A stretch of 64,000 nucleotides of DNA from Streptomyces sp. NBC_01481 (GTDB lineage: Bacteria > Actinomycetota > Actinomycetes > Streptomycetales > Streptomycetaceae): NCBI RefSeq assembly GCF_026339995.1, contig NZ_JAPEPT010000001.1, positions 570,501 through 634,500 on the forward strand, read 5' to 3'. The position numbers and the translations under genes were made by a program. The notes beneath the pieces are model-generated. The model had not been told where the DNA came from and ran no database searches. It saw only the letters and a list, made by a program, of their open reading frames with translations. Positions 7,922-17,850 of this stretch are shown one piece after another; positions within the stretch are counted from its first letter, which is position 1; the number at the start of each line of letters is the position of its first letter.

Positions 7922-8776
7922 TCAGAGGCGCTTGAGAACCGCCCGTTTTGCGGTGGTGAACTCCTCTTCCGTCAGTATCCCGGCCTGATGCAGCTCGCCC
8001 AGCTCCCGCAGCCGGCGCAGCAGCGCGTCATGATCGTCGCTGCTGGGCGCGGGGGGCGGCAGGGCGTCCTGCGGTGCGTACGGATGCGGCATCCGTGCTG
8101 TTACGGCCGCCCCGACCAGCGCCATCAGGGGATCCTTGCGGAAGCCCCACAGCTCCACGGCATACGGGTCGTACTTCGGTGGGGGCGGGGAGCCGGCCTT
8201 GGTCACCCGGAACCGGAGGTAGCCGTTCTCCAGACCGGCCGAGGGCAGCCACTCCACCGCCTCCACGTCCTCCAGGGCGACGCTGCGGGCGCCGCCGGAC
8301 GACTTGGACTCCTCGGTCTTCCAGTTCCACTCCAGCCGGATCCGCTCACCGTCGAAGGTGGCGGTGCCGTCGCCCGCGCCGACGGTGATGGGCAGGGCGG
8401 GGCCGGGCACGAGATAAGTGTCGACGGGGCCGGTCTGCACCTGGTCGAGCAGCAGGGCGTTACGGACCTCGTCGACGAAGTACTCGGCGACGCCGGTGCG
8501 GTCGTTCTCGACGGTGAGCCGGTAGGGGTCGGAGCTGTCCTCCAGCTTGCCGCCGGTGATCTGCAGCAGCGGGTCGGCGCCGTTGCGCAGCCGCAGCCGG
8601 AGGCGTCCGGACTTCTTGCCGGGCTCGAAGGAGATGCCGGCGAGTGCGTTCAGGGGGACGGCGACCTCCCCGAGGGTCTGGCGCAGCAGACTGACGCTCT
8701 TGTCGCTGCCGGGCACGATGCGCACTGTGTCCCCGTCGAAGGTCCAGGTGCCGTCCTTCTGGATGATTTCCGCCAT
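7922..8776 (-). CDS. DUF4429 / SHOCT domain protein
   Basis: A 284-residue cytoplasmic protein. The N-terminal two thirds contain two copies of the DUF4429 beta-rich module, each opening with an aromatic phrase (GTWTFDGDTVRIVPG near residue 8, then GDGTATFDGERIRLEWNW near 130). The C-terminus LLRRLRELGELHQAGILTEEEFTTAKRAVLKRL is a SHOCT short-helix domain. I chose ATG at 8776 (MAEIIQKDG); the frame stays open 120 bases further up, but that stretch is Pro-rich noise. Function is unknown. It ends exactly at the first base of the next gene's frame, consistent with an operon toward glmS. Confidence 0.8.
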   Translation of the reverse strand: MAEIIQKDGTWTFDGDTVRIVPGSDKSVSLLRQTLGEVAVPLNALAGISFEPGKKSGRLRLRLRNGADPLLQITGGKLEDSSDPYRLTVENDRTGVAEYFVDEVRNALLLDQVQTGPVDTYLVPGPALPITVGAGDGTATFDGERIRLEWNWKTEESKSSGGARSVALEDVEAVEWLPSAGLENGYLRFRVTKAGSPPPPKYDPYAVELWGFRKDPLMALVGAAVTARMPHPYAPQDALPPPAPSSDDHDALLRRLRELGELHQAGILTEEEFTTAKRAVLKRL

Positions 8777-8926
8777 GCCCGCGATTCTCGCATCGGGGGT
8801 GGGGTACGGGCGTTCGCCCGGGGCGAGTTGGCTGGGGTCGGCGGGGTTCTCGCCCGGGGGTCCGGGGGTTGTCCCCCGGGATGGCACAGCCGCCATGCGG
8901 GGATTCTTTCACCTGAGGCTTGAGGA

Positions 8927-8942
8927 AGTGGTCTACACCTTG
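8927..8942. promoter_or_regulatory. dre-like DasR operator
   Basis: AGTGGTCTACACCTTG matches the DasR responsive element (consensus close to ASTGGTCTAGACCAST) at most positions. It lies 89 bp upstream of the GH20 gene start. DasR represses amino-sugar and chitin genes until glucosamine-6-phosphate binds, so this site would fit control of the hexosaminidase. Confidence 0.65.
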
Positions 8943-9030
8943 ACCTCAACTGGGGTGCACGGTACGCATGATGACTGCCGTTCGGTTGTTCAGCACCACA
9001 GTTGCGACGCCCGTCGAAGGGACCCAGCCT

Positions 9031-10653
9031 GTGAGACAGCCCAGAGCGTTACCCCGTCTGTTCGGCTCGCTGCTGCTTGTAGCCGCCGCGGGCATCGCCG
9101 CCATCGGCGCCGGACCCGCGCCCGACCGGTCGGTGCCCGACCGGTCCGCGTCCACCCCGCGGCCGCTGGGGCAGATCGTCCCTGCGCCCGCGTCCGTGAG
9201 CCCGGGCGGCGCCCCGTACACGCTCACCCCCTGGACCCGGATCCGGGTCGACCAGCACTCCCGCGAGGCGCAGCAGATCGGCACGTATCTCGCCGGGATT
9301 CTGCGGCCGTCCACCGGATACGCGCTGCCCCTCACCGACGGCCCCGCCCCCGGCGGCATCCGGTTGCGGCTGAGCGCCGAGGAGCGCGCCCTCGGCGACG
9401 AGGGCTACCGGCTCCAGTCGTCCCCCGCCGGGCTCACCCTCACCGCCCGCAAGCCCGCCGGCCTCTTCCACGCCGTGCAGACGCTGCGCCAACTGCTGCC
9501 CGCGGCCGTGGAGAAGAGCGCCCACCAGCGTGGCCCCTGGCAGGTCGCGGGCGGCACCGTCACCGACACCCCGCGCTATGCCTACCGGGGCGCGATGCTC
9601 GACGTCTCCCGGCACTTCTTCACCGTCGACCAGGTCAAGCTCTACATCGACCAGCTCGCCCTCTACAAGATCAACAAGCTGCATCTGCATCTCTCCGACG
9701 ACCAGGGCTGGCGGATCGCCATCGACTCCTGGCCGCTTCTGGCCACCTACGGCGGCTCGACCCAGGTCGGCGGCGGGCCGGGCGGCTACTACACGAAGGC
9801 CCAGTACAACGAGATCCTCGGCCACGCCGCCTCCCGCTATCTGGAGGTCGTCCCGGAGATCGACATGCCGGGCCACACGAACGCCGCGCTCGCCTCGTAC
9901 GCCCAGCTGAACTGCAACGGCGTCGCGCCGCCGCTCTACACCGGTACGGACGTCGGCTTCAGCTCGCTCTGTGTGCCGAAGGCCCTGACGTACGACTTCG
10001 TGGACGACGTGGTGCGCGAGCTCGCCGCGCTGACGCCCGGGAAGTACCTCCACATCGGCGGCGACGAGGCGCACTCCACCAGCCATGCGGACTATGTGGC
10101 GTTCATGGACAAGGTGCAGCCGATCGTCGCCAAGTACGGGAAGACGGTGGTCGGTTGGCACCAGCTGACCGGCGCCACACCCGCGAAGGGCGCGCTCGCG
10201 CAGTACTGGGGTCTGGACGGCACCAGCGCCCAGGAGAAGGCGCAGGTCGCGAGGGCCGCGCGGAACGGCACCGGACTCATCCTGTCGCCCGCGGACCGTA
10301 TCTACCTCGACATGAAGTACAACAAGGACACCCCGCTGGGGCTGGACTGGGCGGGCTTCGTCGAGGTGCGCAGGGCGTACGACTGGGATCCGGGCGCGTA
10401 TCTTCCGGGCGCGCCGGCGTCGGCGGTGGCGGGGGTCGAGGCACCGCTGTGGTCGGAGACGATCTCGACGAGTGACCACATCGAGTTCATGGCGTTCCCG
10501 AGGGTGGTGGGGGTCGCGGAGCTGGGCTGGTCGGCGGCGTCCACACACGACTGGGAGGCGTACCGGCTGCGGCTGGCCTCGCAGGGGCCGCGGATGGAGG
10601 CGCTGGGCATCGACTTCTACCGCAGCCCGCAGGTGCCCTGGCCCTCTGGCTGA
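9031..10653 (+). CDS. Secreted beta-N-acetylhexosaminidase (GH20)
   Basis: A 540-residue glycoside hydrolase family 20 enzyme that releases N-acetylglucosamine from chitin oligomers or glycans. Start GTG 9031 follows GAAGGGA (9016-9022). The N-terminus (RQPRALPRLFGSLLLVAAAGIAAIGAG) is a Sec signal peptide without a lipobox Cys. The alpha/beta N-domain is followed by the TIM barrel opening GAMLDVSRHFFTVDQVKLYID. The catalytic pair lies in HIGGDEAHS (D345-E346 from this start). A dre-like site upstream suggests DasR control. It faces the des operon across a shared terminator. Confidence 0.92.
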   Translation: MRQPRALPRLFGSLLLVAAAGIAAIGAGPAPDRSVPDRSASTPRPLGQIVPAPASVSPGGAPYTLTPWTRIRVDQHSREAQQIGTYLAGILRPSTGYALPLTDGPAPGGIRLRLSAEERALGDEGYRLQSSPAGLTLTARKPAGLFHAVQTLRQLLPAAVEKSAHQRGPWQVAGGTVTDTPRYAYRGAMLDVSRHFFTVDQVKLYIDQLALYKINKLHLHLSDDQGWRIAIDSWPLLATYGGSTQVGGGPGGYYTKAQYNEILGHAASRYLEVVPEIDMPGHTNAALASYAQLNCNGVAPPLYTGTDVGFSSLCVPKALTYDFVDDVVRELAALTPGKYLHIGGDEAHSTSHADYVAFMDKVQPIVAKYGKTVVGWHQLTGATPAKGALAQYWGLDGTSAQEKAQVARAARNGTGLILSPADRIYLDMKYNKDTPLGLDWAGFVEVRRAYDWDPGAYLPGAPASAVAGVEAPLWSETISTSDHIEFMAFPRVVGVAELGWSAASTHDWEAYRLRLASQGPRMEALGIDFYRSPQVPWPSG

Positions 10654-10668
10654 CCCACGAAGAGAGAC

Positions 10669-10706
10669 GGGCGCGCCGGTGAGGGACCGTAGTCACCGGC
10701 GCGCCC
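10669..10706. terminator. Bidirectional terminator between GH20 gene and desD
   Basis: A 14-bp perfect stem, GGGCGCGCCGGTGA (10669-10682) with TCACCGGCGCGCCC (10693-10706), and a 10-nt loop lie in the 59-bp gap between convergent genes. Confidence 0.9.
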
Positions 10707-10712
10707 GCCCGT

Positions 10713-12494
10713 TCAGTGGGAGAACCGCGCGATCGGGTTCTCCAGCGCGCCGACCAGCTGCAGCGCCCCCGCCGGGTCCGCCAGGTCCACCATCTGCTTG
10801 TTGTTGCGCAGCTGGAGCCGGTTGAGGCAGGAGAGCGCGAACTCGTCCGCGAACATGTCGTACTCCCGGAACTTGTCCGCCAGATGTGGCACCGACTCCT
10901 GGTAGGCCAGCACGCACTCCGCGACCGTCCGCCAGAACGTCTCCTCGTCCAGCCGCTCCTCCGCGACCAGCGTGGCCCCCAGGAAGCGGAAGAAGCAGTC
11001 GAAGACGTCCGTGAAAATGGACAGCAGCTTCATGTCGTCGGGGACGTCCGCGCGGATCCGTTCGACGGCCGGCGGCAGCACCGCGTCCGGGTCCATCACC
11101 GCGATCTCCTCGGCGATGTCCTTGAAGATCGCCCGCTGGACCGTGCCGTCCTCGCCGATGACGAGGATGACGTTCTCGCCGTGGGGCATGAAGACCAGGT
11201 CGTACGCGTAGAAACTGTGCAGCACCGGCGTCAGATACGCGCCCAGATACCGGCGCAGCCACTCCGAGGGGGCGAGCCCCGACTCGTCGATCAGCGCGCC
11301 CGCGAACGACGCGCCCTCGTGGTCGGCATGGAGCAGCGACGCCATGGTCGCCAGCCGCTCACCCGCCCGCAGCGACGGCACCGGGCTCTCGCGCCACAGC
11401 GCGGCGAGCATCTTGCGGTACGGCGAGTAGCGGTCGGTAGCCCGCTCGTACTGGCGGTGGTGGTACCCGATCGCCGCCCGCTCCCGGATGATCGAGAAGC
11501 GCGCCGCCTTCAGTACGTCGTCGCTGTCGATCAGGCCCGCGAGCCAGTCGTTGATCGCGGGTGTCGCCTCCATGTACGCGGCCGAAAGGCCCCGCATGAA
11601 GCCCATGTTCAGGACGGACAGCGCGGTTTTGACGTAGTGCTTCGCCGGGGCGCTCTTGTTGAAGAAGGTGCGGATCGACTGCTGCGCGAGATAGTCGTCG
11701 TCGCCCGCGCCCAGGCACACCAGCCGCTGCTGGGCGATCTCGGCGGCGAAGGTGACGGACAGTTTGTTCCACCACTGCCAGGGGTGGACGGGCAGCAGGA
11801 AGTAGTCGGCGATGTCGAGTCCGAGGGCGCTGAGCTGCCCGCCGAAGCGGGCGAGCGCCGCTTCGCCGAGCTCGCTCTGGACCAGCGTCTCGTAGTCGAG
11901 TCCGGCGCCTGCCGTGAAGGTGGCGACATCCCGCCGGGCGGCGAGCCAGACGAGGCGGATGTCGCCGGCCGTCTCGGGGGCGTACGAGAGGTATTCATGG
12001 ACCCCGAAGCCGAGCCGGCCGTTGTTGGCCACGAAGCAGGGGTGGCCCTCGGTCATGCCCGTCTCGATGGCCTGGAAGCCGGCCGTGGCGAGTTCGGCGG
12101 AGGTGACGGGCTTCTTGGTCAGTTTGTACGCCGTGCCGGAGAGGGTGGAGGAGATCTCCTCCAGATAGACCGGCAGGATCTCCTCGCTCAGGCCCAGCGA
12201 GCCGCGCAGTTCGATGAAGAAGTCCAGCGCGTCCACGGGCTGCTTCTCGCCGTCCCGGTGGCGGCTGATGGAGTCGGCGTGGACCTGCCAGTGGTCGAGC
12301 GCGAACCGGCCGGCGCTGAAACGGTATTCGCTCGCGGCGTCGTCGCTGAGGACCCGGTAGCGGTCCTCGCCGAGCGACTCGGGGACCAGCAGCCGCTCGT
12401 GCGAGAACTCCGCCAGCGCCTTGCGCACGAGCAGCCGGTTGGCCTGCTCCCACAGCTCGGGCGTCAGATGCGATACGGCGTTGGTGAGGGTCAT
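10713..12494 (-). CDS. desD: Desferrioxamine synthetase DesD (IucA/IucC family, NIS)
   Basis: A 593-residue NRPS-independent siderophore synthetase. It condenses and macrocyclises N-hydroxy-N-succinyl (or acetyl) cadaverine units, using ATP, to give desferrioxamines E and B. IucA/IucC landmarks are GHPCFVANNGRLGFG near residue 155, the HPWQWWNKL block, and the C-terminal FhuF-like part (VLHSFYAYDLVFMPHGENVILV). It is the last gene of desA-B-C-D; its ATG overlaps the desC stop by 4 bp. Iron control comes through the box upstream of desA. Confidence 0.96.
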   Translation of the reverse strand: MTLTNAVSHLTPELWEQANRLLVRKALAEFSHERLLVPESLGEDRYRVLSDDAASEYRFSAGRFALDHWQVHADSISRHRDGEKQPVDALDFFIELRGSLGLSEEILPVYLEEISSTLSGTAYKLTKKPVTSAELATAGFQAIETGMTEGHPCFVANNGRLGFGVHEYLSYAPETAGDIRLVWLAARRDVATFTAGAGLDYETLVQSELGEAALARFGGQLSALGLDIADYFLLPVHPWQWWNKLSVTFAAEIAQQRLVCLGAGDDDYLAQQSIRTFFNKSAPAKHYVKTALSVLNMGFMRGLSAAYMEATPAINDWLAGLIDSDDVLKAARFSIIRERAAIGYHHRQYERATDRYSPYRKMLAALWRESPVPSLRAGERLATMASLLHADHEGASFAGALIDESGLAPSEWLRRYLGAYLTPVLHSFYAYDLVFMPHGENVILVIGEDGTVQRAIFKDIAEEIAVMDPDAVLPPAVERIRADVPDDMKLLSIFTDVFDCFFRFLGATLVAEERLDEETFWRTVAECVLAYQESVPHLADKFREYDMFADEFALSCLNRLQLRNNKQMVDLADPAGALQLVGALENPIARFSH

Positions 12495-13021
12495 GCCGCC
12501 ACCCCCCGGGCCGCCTCGAACTGTGCGCGGGTGCAGAAGCTCAGCAGCGCGTCCTTCTCCGGCTTCTTGATCTCTCGCTCCGGCACGAAGCCGACGGCCT
12601 CGTTGAGCGCGTGCACGGCCTGGTTGCGCACGTCCGGCTCGACGACCACACGCTCGGTGGCCATGTCGGCGAACAGCGTCTCCATCACCGCGGTGATCAC
12701 GCCCCGGGTGAAGCCGTGCACGGGCGTATCGGTCGGCGCGACCAGGAAGTGCATGCCGACGTCGCCCGGCATGGCGTCGTACAGCCCGACGAGTTCGACG
12801 TGCGCCGGGTCGTAGCGCTCCATCAGGAAGACGGGCTCACCGTCCTTCAGTCCGATGAAGGCGTGGTGGTGCTCATGAGCCGATATGGCCATGTACTCGC
12901 GCTCGACGTCCTGCAGTTTCGCGTCCTGCATCAGCCAGAACGCGGCCTTGGGGTGGGTGACCCACCCGTGCACCAGCTCGGCGTCGGCGAACGGATCGAG
13001 GGGACGGACGGTGAACGTCAT
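12491..13021 (-). CDS. desC: N-hydroxycadaverine acyltransferase DesC
   Basis: A 176-residue GNAT-fold acyltransferase that transfers succinyl or acetyl from CoA onto N-hydroxycadaverine, producing the monomer used by DesD. Family features are [21 protein letters not shown] near the N-terminus and the CoA-binding central part [22 protein letters not shown], as in the IucB/RhbD siderophore acetyltransferases. It overlaps its neighbours desB and desD by 4 bp each, implying translational coupling in the des operon. Confidence 0.95.
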   Translation of the reverse strand: MTFTVRPLDPFADAELVHGWVTHPKAAFWLMQDAKLQDVEREYMAISAHEHHHAFIGLKDGEPVFLMERYDPAHVELVGLYDAMPGDVGMHFLVAPTDTPVHGFTRGVITAVMETLFADMATERVVVEPDVRNQAVHALNEAVGFVPEREIKKPEKDALLSFCTRAQFEAARGVAA

Positions 13022-14283
13022 ACGGAGAACTCCTGGAACGCGATGGACTTTTCGACGGCGTAGTACTCGGATCCCAGCAGCTCTCCGATGATGTAGGCGT
13101 TTCGGTAGGCGCCCATGCCCAGGTCGGGCGAGGTGATGGAGTGCGTGTGCACCCCCGCGTTCTGCAGGAAGATCTCGCGGCCCGCCGTGTCGATCGCATA
13201 ATTGCGGGCGACATCGAAGCGGCCCTGCCCGTCACGGCGGATACGGTCGGCGACAGGCTTCAGGAATTCGGGCTCGGCGTACTTGTAGCCGGTGGCCAGG
13301 ATCAGGCCCGAGGTCTGCAGCTCGAAGTCCTTGCCCTGCTCCTCCTGGCGCAGCCCGAGGGTGTATGCCCCGTTCTCGTACCGCGCGCTCTGGAGCGAGG
13401 AGTTGGTGAGCAGTCTGGTCGGGACCGGGCCCTTGAGGTTCTTCTGGTAGAGCAGGTCGAAGATCTCGTTGATGAGATCGCCGTCGATGCCCTTGAAGAG
13501 GCCCTTCTGCTGGGATTCTAGGCGGTAGCGGGTGGCCTCGGGCAGCGCGTGGAAGTAGTCGATGTACTCCGGCGAGGTCATCTCCAGGGTCAGCTTGGTG
13601 TACTCCAGCGGGAAGAACCGCGGGGAGCGCGTGACCCAGTTGAGCCGGTAGCCGTGTACGTCGATCTCGGAGAGCAGGTCGTAGTAGATCTCCGCCGCGC
13701 TCTGGCCGCTGCCGACGAGGGTGATCGACTCCTTCTGCTGCAGTGCCTCCTTGTGGTCGAGGTAGCGCGAGTTGTGCAGAAGGTCGCCGTCCAGTCCCTG
13801 GCAGGGCTCGGGGATGTACGGCGGGGTGCCGGTGCCCAGGACGAGGCGCCGGGCGCGGAACTGTTCGCCGCCCTCGGTGTGGACGACGTACAGCTCGTTC
13901 GCGTACTCGACCCGGGTTACCGTGGTGCTGAAGCGGATGGAGCTCAGTTTGGCCGCGGCCCAGCGGCAGTAGTCGTTGTACTCGGTCCGCAGCGGATAGA
14001 AGTTCTCGCGGATGTAGAAGGAGTACAGCCGCCCCGATTCCTTCAGATAGTTGAGGAAGGAGTAGGGGGAGGTGGGGTCGGCGAGGGTGACCAGGTCCGA
14101 CATGAACGGCGTCTGGAGGTGGGCGCCCTCCAGGAACATGCCGGAGTGCCACTCGAAGTCCGGCTTGGACTCCAGGAAGAGGCCGCTCAGCTCACCGATC
14201 GGCTCGGTCAGGCAGGCCAGTCCGAGATTGAAGGGCCCGAGCCCGATACCGATGAAATCCAGGGGCTCACGAGGCGTGGACAA
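13018..14283 (-). CDS. desB: Cadaverine N-monooxygenase DesB
   Basis: A 421-residue flavin-dependent monooxygenase (IucD/PvdA/SidA family) that N-hydroxylates cadaverine using FAD, NADPH and O2. FAD-binding [14 protein letters not shown] opens the protein, the NADPH motif is [13 protein letters not shown] near residue 200, and the family ATGYKYAEP motif lies near the end. Length is normal. Its start lies 17 bp inside the desA 3' end, and its stop overlaps desC by 4 bp, giving a tightly coupled operon. Confidence 0.96.
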   Translation of the reverse strand: MSTPREPLDFIGIGLGPFNLGLACLTEPIGELSGLFLESKPDFEWHSGMFLEGAHLQTPFMSDLVTLADPTSPYSFLNYLKESGRLYSFYIRENFYPLRTEYNDYCRWAAAKLSSIRFSTTVTRVEYANELYVVHTEGGEQFRARRLVLGTGTPPYIPEPCQGLDGDLLHNSRYLDHKEALQQKESITLVGSGQSAAEIYYDLLSEIDVHGYRLNWVTRSPRFFPLEYTKLTLEMTSPEYIDYFHALPEATRYRLESQQKGLFKGIDGDLINEIFDLLYQKNLKGPVPTRLLTNSSLQSARYENGAYTLGLRQEEQGKDFELQTSGLILATGYKYAEPEFLKPVADRIRRDGQGRFDVARNYAIDTAGREIFLQNAGVHTHSITSPDLGMGAYRNAYIIGELLGSEYYAVEKSIAFQEFSV

Positions 14284-15709
14284 GATTCTCTCCCAGGTAC
14301 TGCTCGGCGTGGCCGGCGATCAGATCGAGTACGGCGGCGATGTCTTCGGTCGTCGTCTCGGGGTTGAGCAGGGTGAACTTCAGGTACTGGCGGCCGCCGA
14401 CCTTCGTACCGGCCACCACGGCCTCGCCGGACGCGAACAGCGCCTTGCGGGCATACAGGTTGGCCCGGTCGATCTCGGCGGGGCCGGTGGCGGACTGCGG
14501 GATGTAGCGGTAGACCAGCGTCGACAGCTGCGGCTGCACCACCACGTCGTAGCGCGGGTCGGCGGCCAGCAGCTCCCAGCCCGCCGCGGCCAGGTCGCAG
14601 ACCTCGTCGAAGAGCTGCCCGACGCCGTCCGCGCCCATCACGCGCAGCGTCATCCACAGCTTCAGCGCGTCGAAACGGCGGGTGGTCTGCAGGGACTTGT
14701 CGACCTGATTCGGGATGTGCTCTTCGAGAGTGCGCCGCGGGTTGAGGTAGTCCGCGTGGTACGTGGCATGGCCGAGCGTGGCCCCGTCCCGGACCAGCAC
14801 GGCGGATGAACTCACCGGCTGGAAGAAGGACTTGTGGTAGTCCACGGTCACCGAGTCGGCGTGCTCGATGCCGTCGAGGAGATGGCGGCGGGTGGGTGAG
14901 GCCAGCAGTCCGCAGCCGTACGCCGCGTCCACATGCATCCAGGTGCCGTACTGCTCGACCAGCTCGGCGATCTCGGGCAGCGGGTCGATGGAGCCGAAGT
15001 CGGTGGTGCCCGCGGTCGCGACGACGGCCATGGGGACCAGGCCGTCACGGCTGCAGCGTGCCAGCTCGGCGGCGAGAGCGAGGGTCTGCATCCGCTTGTT
15101 GCGGTCGACGGGGATGGACACGACGGCCTCGCGGCCGAGGCCCAGCAGCGTCGCCGACTTCTGCACGCTGAAGTGGCTGCACTCCGAGGTGAAGATACGC
15201 AGCTTGGCCAGGTCCGTCGTTTTGGCCTCCTCACGGGCGAGCAGCAGCGCCTGGAGGTTGGACTGTGTGCCGCCGCTGGTGAACACGCCGTCGGCGGCGG
15301 CTCCGAGGCCGATCCGCTGCGCGGTCCAGTCGATGAGGCGCCGTTCGATGAGGGTGCCGCCCGCGCTCTGGTCCCAGGTGTCGAGCGAGGAGTTGACCGC
15401 GGAGAGCACGGCCTCGCCGAGCACGGCCGGGATGACGACCGGGCAGTTGAGGTGGCCGAGGTAGCGGGGGTGGTGGAAGTAGACCGCGTCGCGCAGGTAG
15501 ACGGTCTCCAGCTCGTCGAGGGCGGCGGAGGCGTTGCCGAGCGGCCGGTCGAGGTCGACCGCTGAGATCACCGGAGCGAGTTCGTCGGCGGTCACGCCGG
15601 TGAACGGCTTCCGGGTGGTGGCGAGTCGATGCGCCACCCGCTCGACTCCTTCGGTCACGGAGCGCCGATAGCTGTCCGCCGTCACGTCATTGAGCAGGTG
15701 CGAGCGCAT
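14267..15709 (-). CDS. desA: Lysine decarboxylase DesA (PLP, group II)
   Basis: A 480-residue pyridoxal-phosphate decarboxylase that converts L-lysine to cadaverine, the first desferrioxamine step. The PLP lysine is in [10 protein letters not shown], and the preceding HVDAAYGCG holds the cofactor-binding Asp. I place the start at ATG 15709 ([16 protein letters not shown]), the conserved N-terminus; an in-frame ATG 18 bp upstream is less likely. It is the first gene of desABCD, downstream of an iron box at 15753, so it should be repressed by DmdR1-Fe(II). Confidence 0.96.
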   Translation of the reverse strand: MRSHLLNDVTADSYRRSVTEGVERVAHRLATTRKPFTGVTADELAPVISAVDLDRPLGNASAALDELETVYLRDAVYFHHPRYLGHLNCPVVIPAVLGEAVLSAVNSSLDTWDQSAGGTLIERRLIDWTAQRIGLGAAADGVFTSGGTQSNLQALLLAREEAKTTDLAKLRIFTSECSHFSVQKSATLLGLGREAVVSIPVDRNKRMQTLALAAELARCSRDGLVPMAVVATAGTTDFGSIDPLPEIAELVEQYGTWMHVDAAYGCGLLASPTRRHLLDGIEHADSVTVDYHKSFFQPVSSSAVLVRDGATLGHATYHADYLNPRRTLEEHIPNQVDKSLQTTRRFDALKLWMTLRVMGADGVGQLFDEVCDLAAAGWELLAADPRYDVVVQPQLSTLVYRYIPQSATGPAEIDRANLYARKALFASGEAVVAGTKVGGRQYLKFTLLNPETTTEDIAAVLDLIAGHAEQYLGENLVHAS

Positions 15710-15752
15710 GCGATGTCCTCCGGACAAGCGAGGGGGGCGAGGGATGCTGAAG

Positions 15753-15771
15753 TAAGGTTAGCCTAACCTAA
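15753..15771. promoter_or_regulatory. Iron box upstream of desA
   Basis: TAAGGTTAGCCTAACCTAA, a near-perfect 19-bp inverted repeat matching the Streptomyces DmdR1/IdeR iron box (TTAGGTTAGGCTCACCTAA). It lies 43 bp upstream of the desA start and should repress the operon when iron is plentiful. Confidence 0.92.
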
Positions 15772-15825
15772 CTTTCTGTGCCAGCGGTCCCTCGCCCCCT
15801 CGGGGCACGGCTGTTATGCCGTTGT

Positions 15826-16701
15826 TCACATGTCGTCAGCTTCGCTCGCGGCGTCGTCCGGCACGCCCGCTTCGGCCTGTTCGCGCAAGCCGTCCTCGCT
15901 CACGCCGCGCCGCCAGTAGCCCACGAACGTGACGCGCCGGCGGTCGAGTTCACGCTCGCGCACCAGATGGCGGCGCAGCGCCTTCACGCTGCCCGATTCG
16001 CCCGCGATCCAGGCGTACCCAGTGCCCTCGGGCAACTCCGCCCGGCTGACCGCCTCCAGGGCCGAGGGCGCGCCCTCTTCCCGTACGAGCCAGGTGACAT
16101 GGGCGTCCGCCTCGGTCCTCACGTCCTGGCGGTCCTCGGCGTGCTGCACCTCCAGCCAGACCCGGGCCCGCATTCCGGCGGGCAGCCACTCCAAGATCGC
16201 CGCGGCGGCGGGCAGCGCGGTCTCGTCGGCCCAGATCAGCACCCAGTCGGTGTCCTCGGGCGGACGGCAGCGTACGGCGGTGTTGTCGGCGACGGCCGGG
16301 CCGAGCACCGTCACCCGGTGGCCGGGCGCGGCCTGAAGGGCCCAGCGGCAGGCGGGTCCGCCGTCGGCGTGGACGGCGAAGTCGATGTCGACCTCTGCGG
16401 GTTGGAGCCGCTGCTCCCGCACGGTGTACGAGCGCATCACGGCGCGTACGTCCTCGGGCATCCCACGCCAGGCGCCGAGCGCGGCGTACAGGTCCCCGTC
16501 CTCGGGCACCGGCACGACGGGAGCCTGCTGGTCGGGATGCGGCAGGAAGAGGGAGAGGCTCTGGTCGCGGCCTCCGGCGGCGAAGGCCTTAAGGTCCTCG
16601 CCCCCGAAGGTCACGCGGACCATGGTCGGGCCGAGCCGCCTGGTCCGTGCAACCTTCAGGTCGAAGAAGCGGAACGGGGCGAGCTCGGCCGTCGTCGTCA
16701 T
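15826..16701 (-). CDS. desF: Siderophore-interacting protein DesF (ferric-siderophore reductase, SIP family)
   Basis: A 291-residue FAD-dependent SIP-family reductase related to ViuB/YqjH, expected to release iron from imported ferrioxamine by reduction in the cytoplasm. The FAD part RVTFGGEDLKAF and RSYTVRE lies in the N-terminal half. The NAD(P)-binding C-terminal half includes LLIWADETALPA-like and YAWIAGESGSVKALRRHL motifs. ATG at 16701 lies 2 bp after the desE stop and uses GAAGG within desE, so the two are cotranscribed. Confidence 0.92.
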   Translation of the reverse strand: MTTTAELAPFRFFDLKVARTRRLGPTMVRVTFGGEDLKAFAAGGRDQSLSLFLPHPDQQAPVVPVPEDGDLYAALGAWRGMPEDVRAVMRSYTVREQRLQPAEVDIDFAVHADGGPACRWALQAAPGHRVTVLGPAVADNTAVRCRPPEDTDWVLIWADETALPAAAAILEWLPAGMRARVWLEVQHAEDRQDVRTEADAHVTWLVREEGAPSALEAVSRAELPEGTGYAWIAGESGSVKALRRHLVRERELDRRRVTFVGYWRRGVSEDGLREQAEAGVPDDAASEADDM

Positions 16702-16703
16702 GG

Positions 16704-17729
16704 TCAGGCGACCTTCTTCGCGGTCTCGATGGCCTTGGCCAGGTCTTCGAGGATCGGCGCGCACTTGTCGTAGGAGTAGATCGGCTCGGTGACACGCGGG
16801 ACGACCTGTCCGGCCTTGACGGCGGGCAGCTGGGTCCAGGTCGGCTTGCTCTTGAGGGCGTCGGGCTGGAGGGTCCCGGTGCGGTTGTCCAGGATGATGA
16901 TGTCGGCGCCGTACTTGCCGGCGTTCTCCCAGCTGAGCTCCTCGAAGAAGCCCTGCGCATTCGCCTTCGGCTCGACGAACTTCACGCCCAGCTCCTGGAA
17001 GTACAGGGTGTCGGCGGACATCTTCGGCACGGAGACGTAGAAGAGCTCCGGGCTGCCGGAGCCGATGAGCACCTTGAGGTCCGGCTTGGCCTTGGCGGCG
17101 GCGCGCAGGCGTGCCGCGGCCTTCTCGAAGCGGGCCTTGGCGTCGGCCGCCTTCTTGCCCTTGACGTCACCGCCGAGCGACGCGGCGAGTTCGGCGTGGC
17201 GCTCCAGCGCCTTCTGCATCGTGGTCTCGGCCGCCCACAGCAGAACGCTGGGGGCCAGCTTCATGATCTTGTCCTTGGACTGCGGCGGGACGTACCACGG
17301 GTCGTCCTTGGCCCACATGTTGGTGATGAGGAGCTCGGGGTTCAGGGCCGCGTACTGTTCGATCTTGAACTCGCCGTAGACATTGCCGATGACCTTGACC
17401 TTGGTGACATCGAGGTCGCCCGCCTGGACGTCGGGCTTGTTGTCCTTGGTCGTGGTCGGGCCGAACACGCCCTTGACCTCGACGCCGTAGTCGTAGAGGG
17501 CCGCGGCGGTGCCGGTGAAGGCGACGATGTTCTTCGGGGCCGCCTTCAACTGGACGTTCTTGCCGCGGTCGTCGGTGAAGGACCAGGGGCCCGGCTTCTC
17601 GGCGGCCTTGTCGGTGCCGCCCTTTTTGTCGTCGCTGCCGCAGGCGGCCAGCGCCGCGCCGAGACCGAGGGCGCTGCCCGCGGCGAGCAGGCCACGGCGC
17701 GTGAGATGGGAAGGGCGGGCGTTGGGCAT
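16704..17729 (-). CDS. desE: Ferrioxamine-binding lipoprotein DesE
   Basis: A 341-residue periplasmic-binding lipoprotein that captures ferrioxamines outside the cell for an ABC importer. The N-terminus has a twin-arginine-like RRGLL followed by lipobox LAAC with Cys30. The mature part is a class III (FecB/FepB-like) binding protein (KNIVAFTGTAAALYDYGVEVKGVFG ... KYGADIIILDNRTG). Start ATG 17729 precedes the signal sequence; the upstream in-frame extension is not signal-like. No permease genes lie nearby. An iron box is centred about 60 bp upstream. Confidence 0.95.
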   Translation of the reverse strand: MPNARPSHLTRRGLLAAGSALGLGAALAACGSDDKKGGTDKAAEKPGPWSFTDDRGKNVQLKAAPKNIVAFTGTAAALYDYGVEVKGVFGPTTTKDNKPDVQAGDLDVTKVKVIGNVYGEFKIEQYAALNPELLITNMWAKDDPWYVPPQSKDKIMKLAPSVLLWAAETTMQKALERHAELAASLGGDVKGKKAADAKARFEKAAARLRAAAKAKPDLKVLIGSGSPELFYVSVPKMSADTLYFQELGVKFVEPKANAQGFFEELSWENAGKYGADIIILDNRTGTLQPDALKSKPTWTQLPAVKAGQVVPRVTEPIYSYDKCAPILEDLAKAIETAKKVA

Positions 17730-17779
17730 GATGATGTCCGCTTTCGTACGTGCCGGGTCGGCCACTGGGCAGTTCGAAG

Positions 17780-17798
17780 GTAGGTTAGCCTAACCTCA
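17780..17798. promoter_or_regulatory. Iron box upstream of desE
   Basis: GTAGGTTAGCCTAACCTCA, a strong match to the DmdR1 iron box, lies 51 bp upstream of the desE start. It gives desEF iron control parallel to desABCD. Confidence 0.92.
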
Positions 17799-17850
17799 GA
17801 AACTGTCCAGTGGGCACCCCGGCCCGAGCCCGCCCTCCGGGCTGGCTGGA

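Noticed and set aside
10716..12815. A 699-codon open frame antisense to desD and desC
   Set aside because: DesD and DesC are unmistakable; the antisense translation is Arg/Val/Asp-rich with no fold signals.
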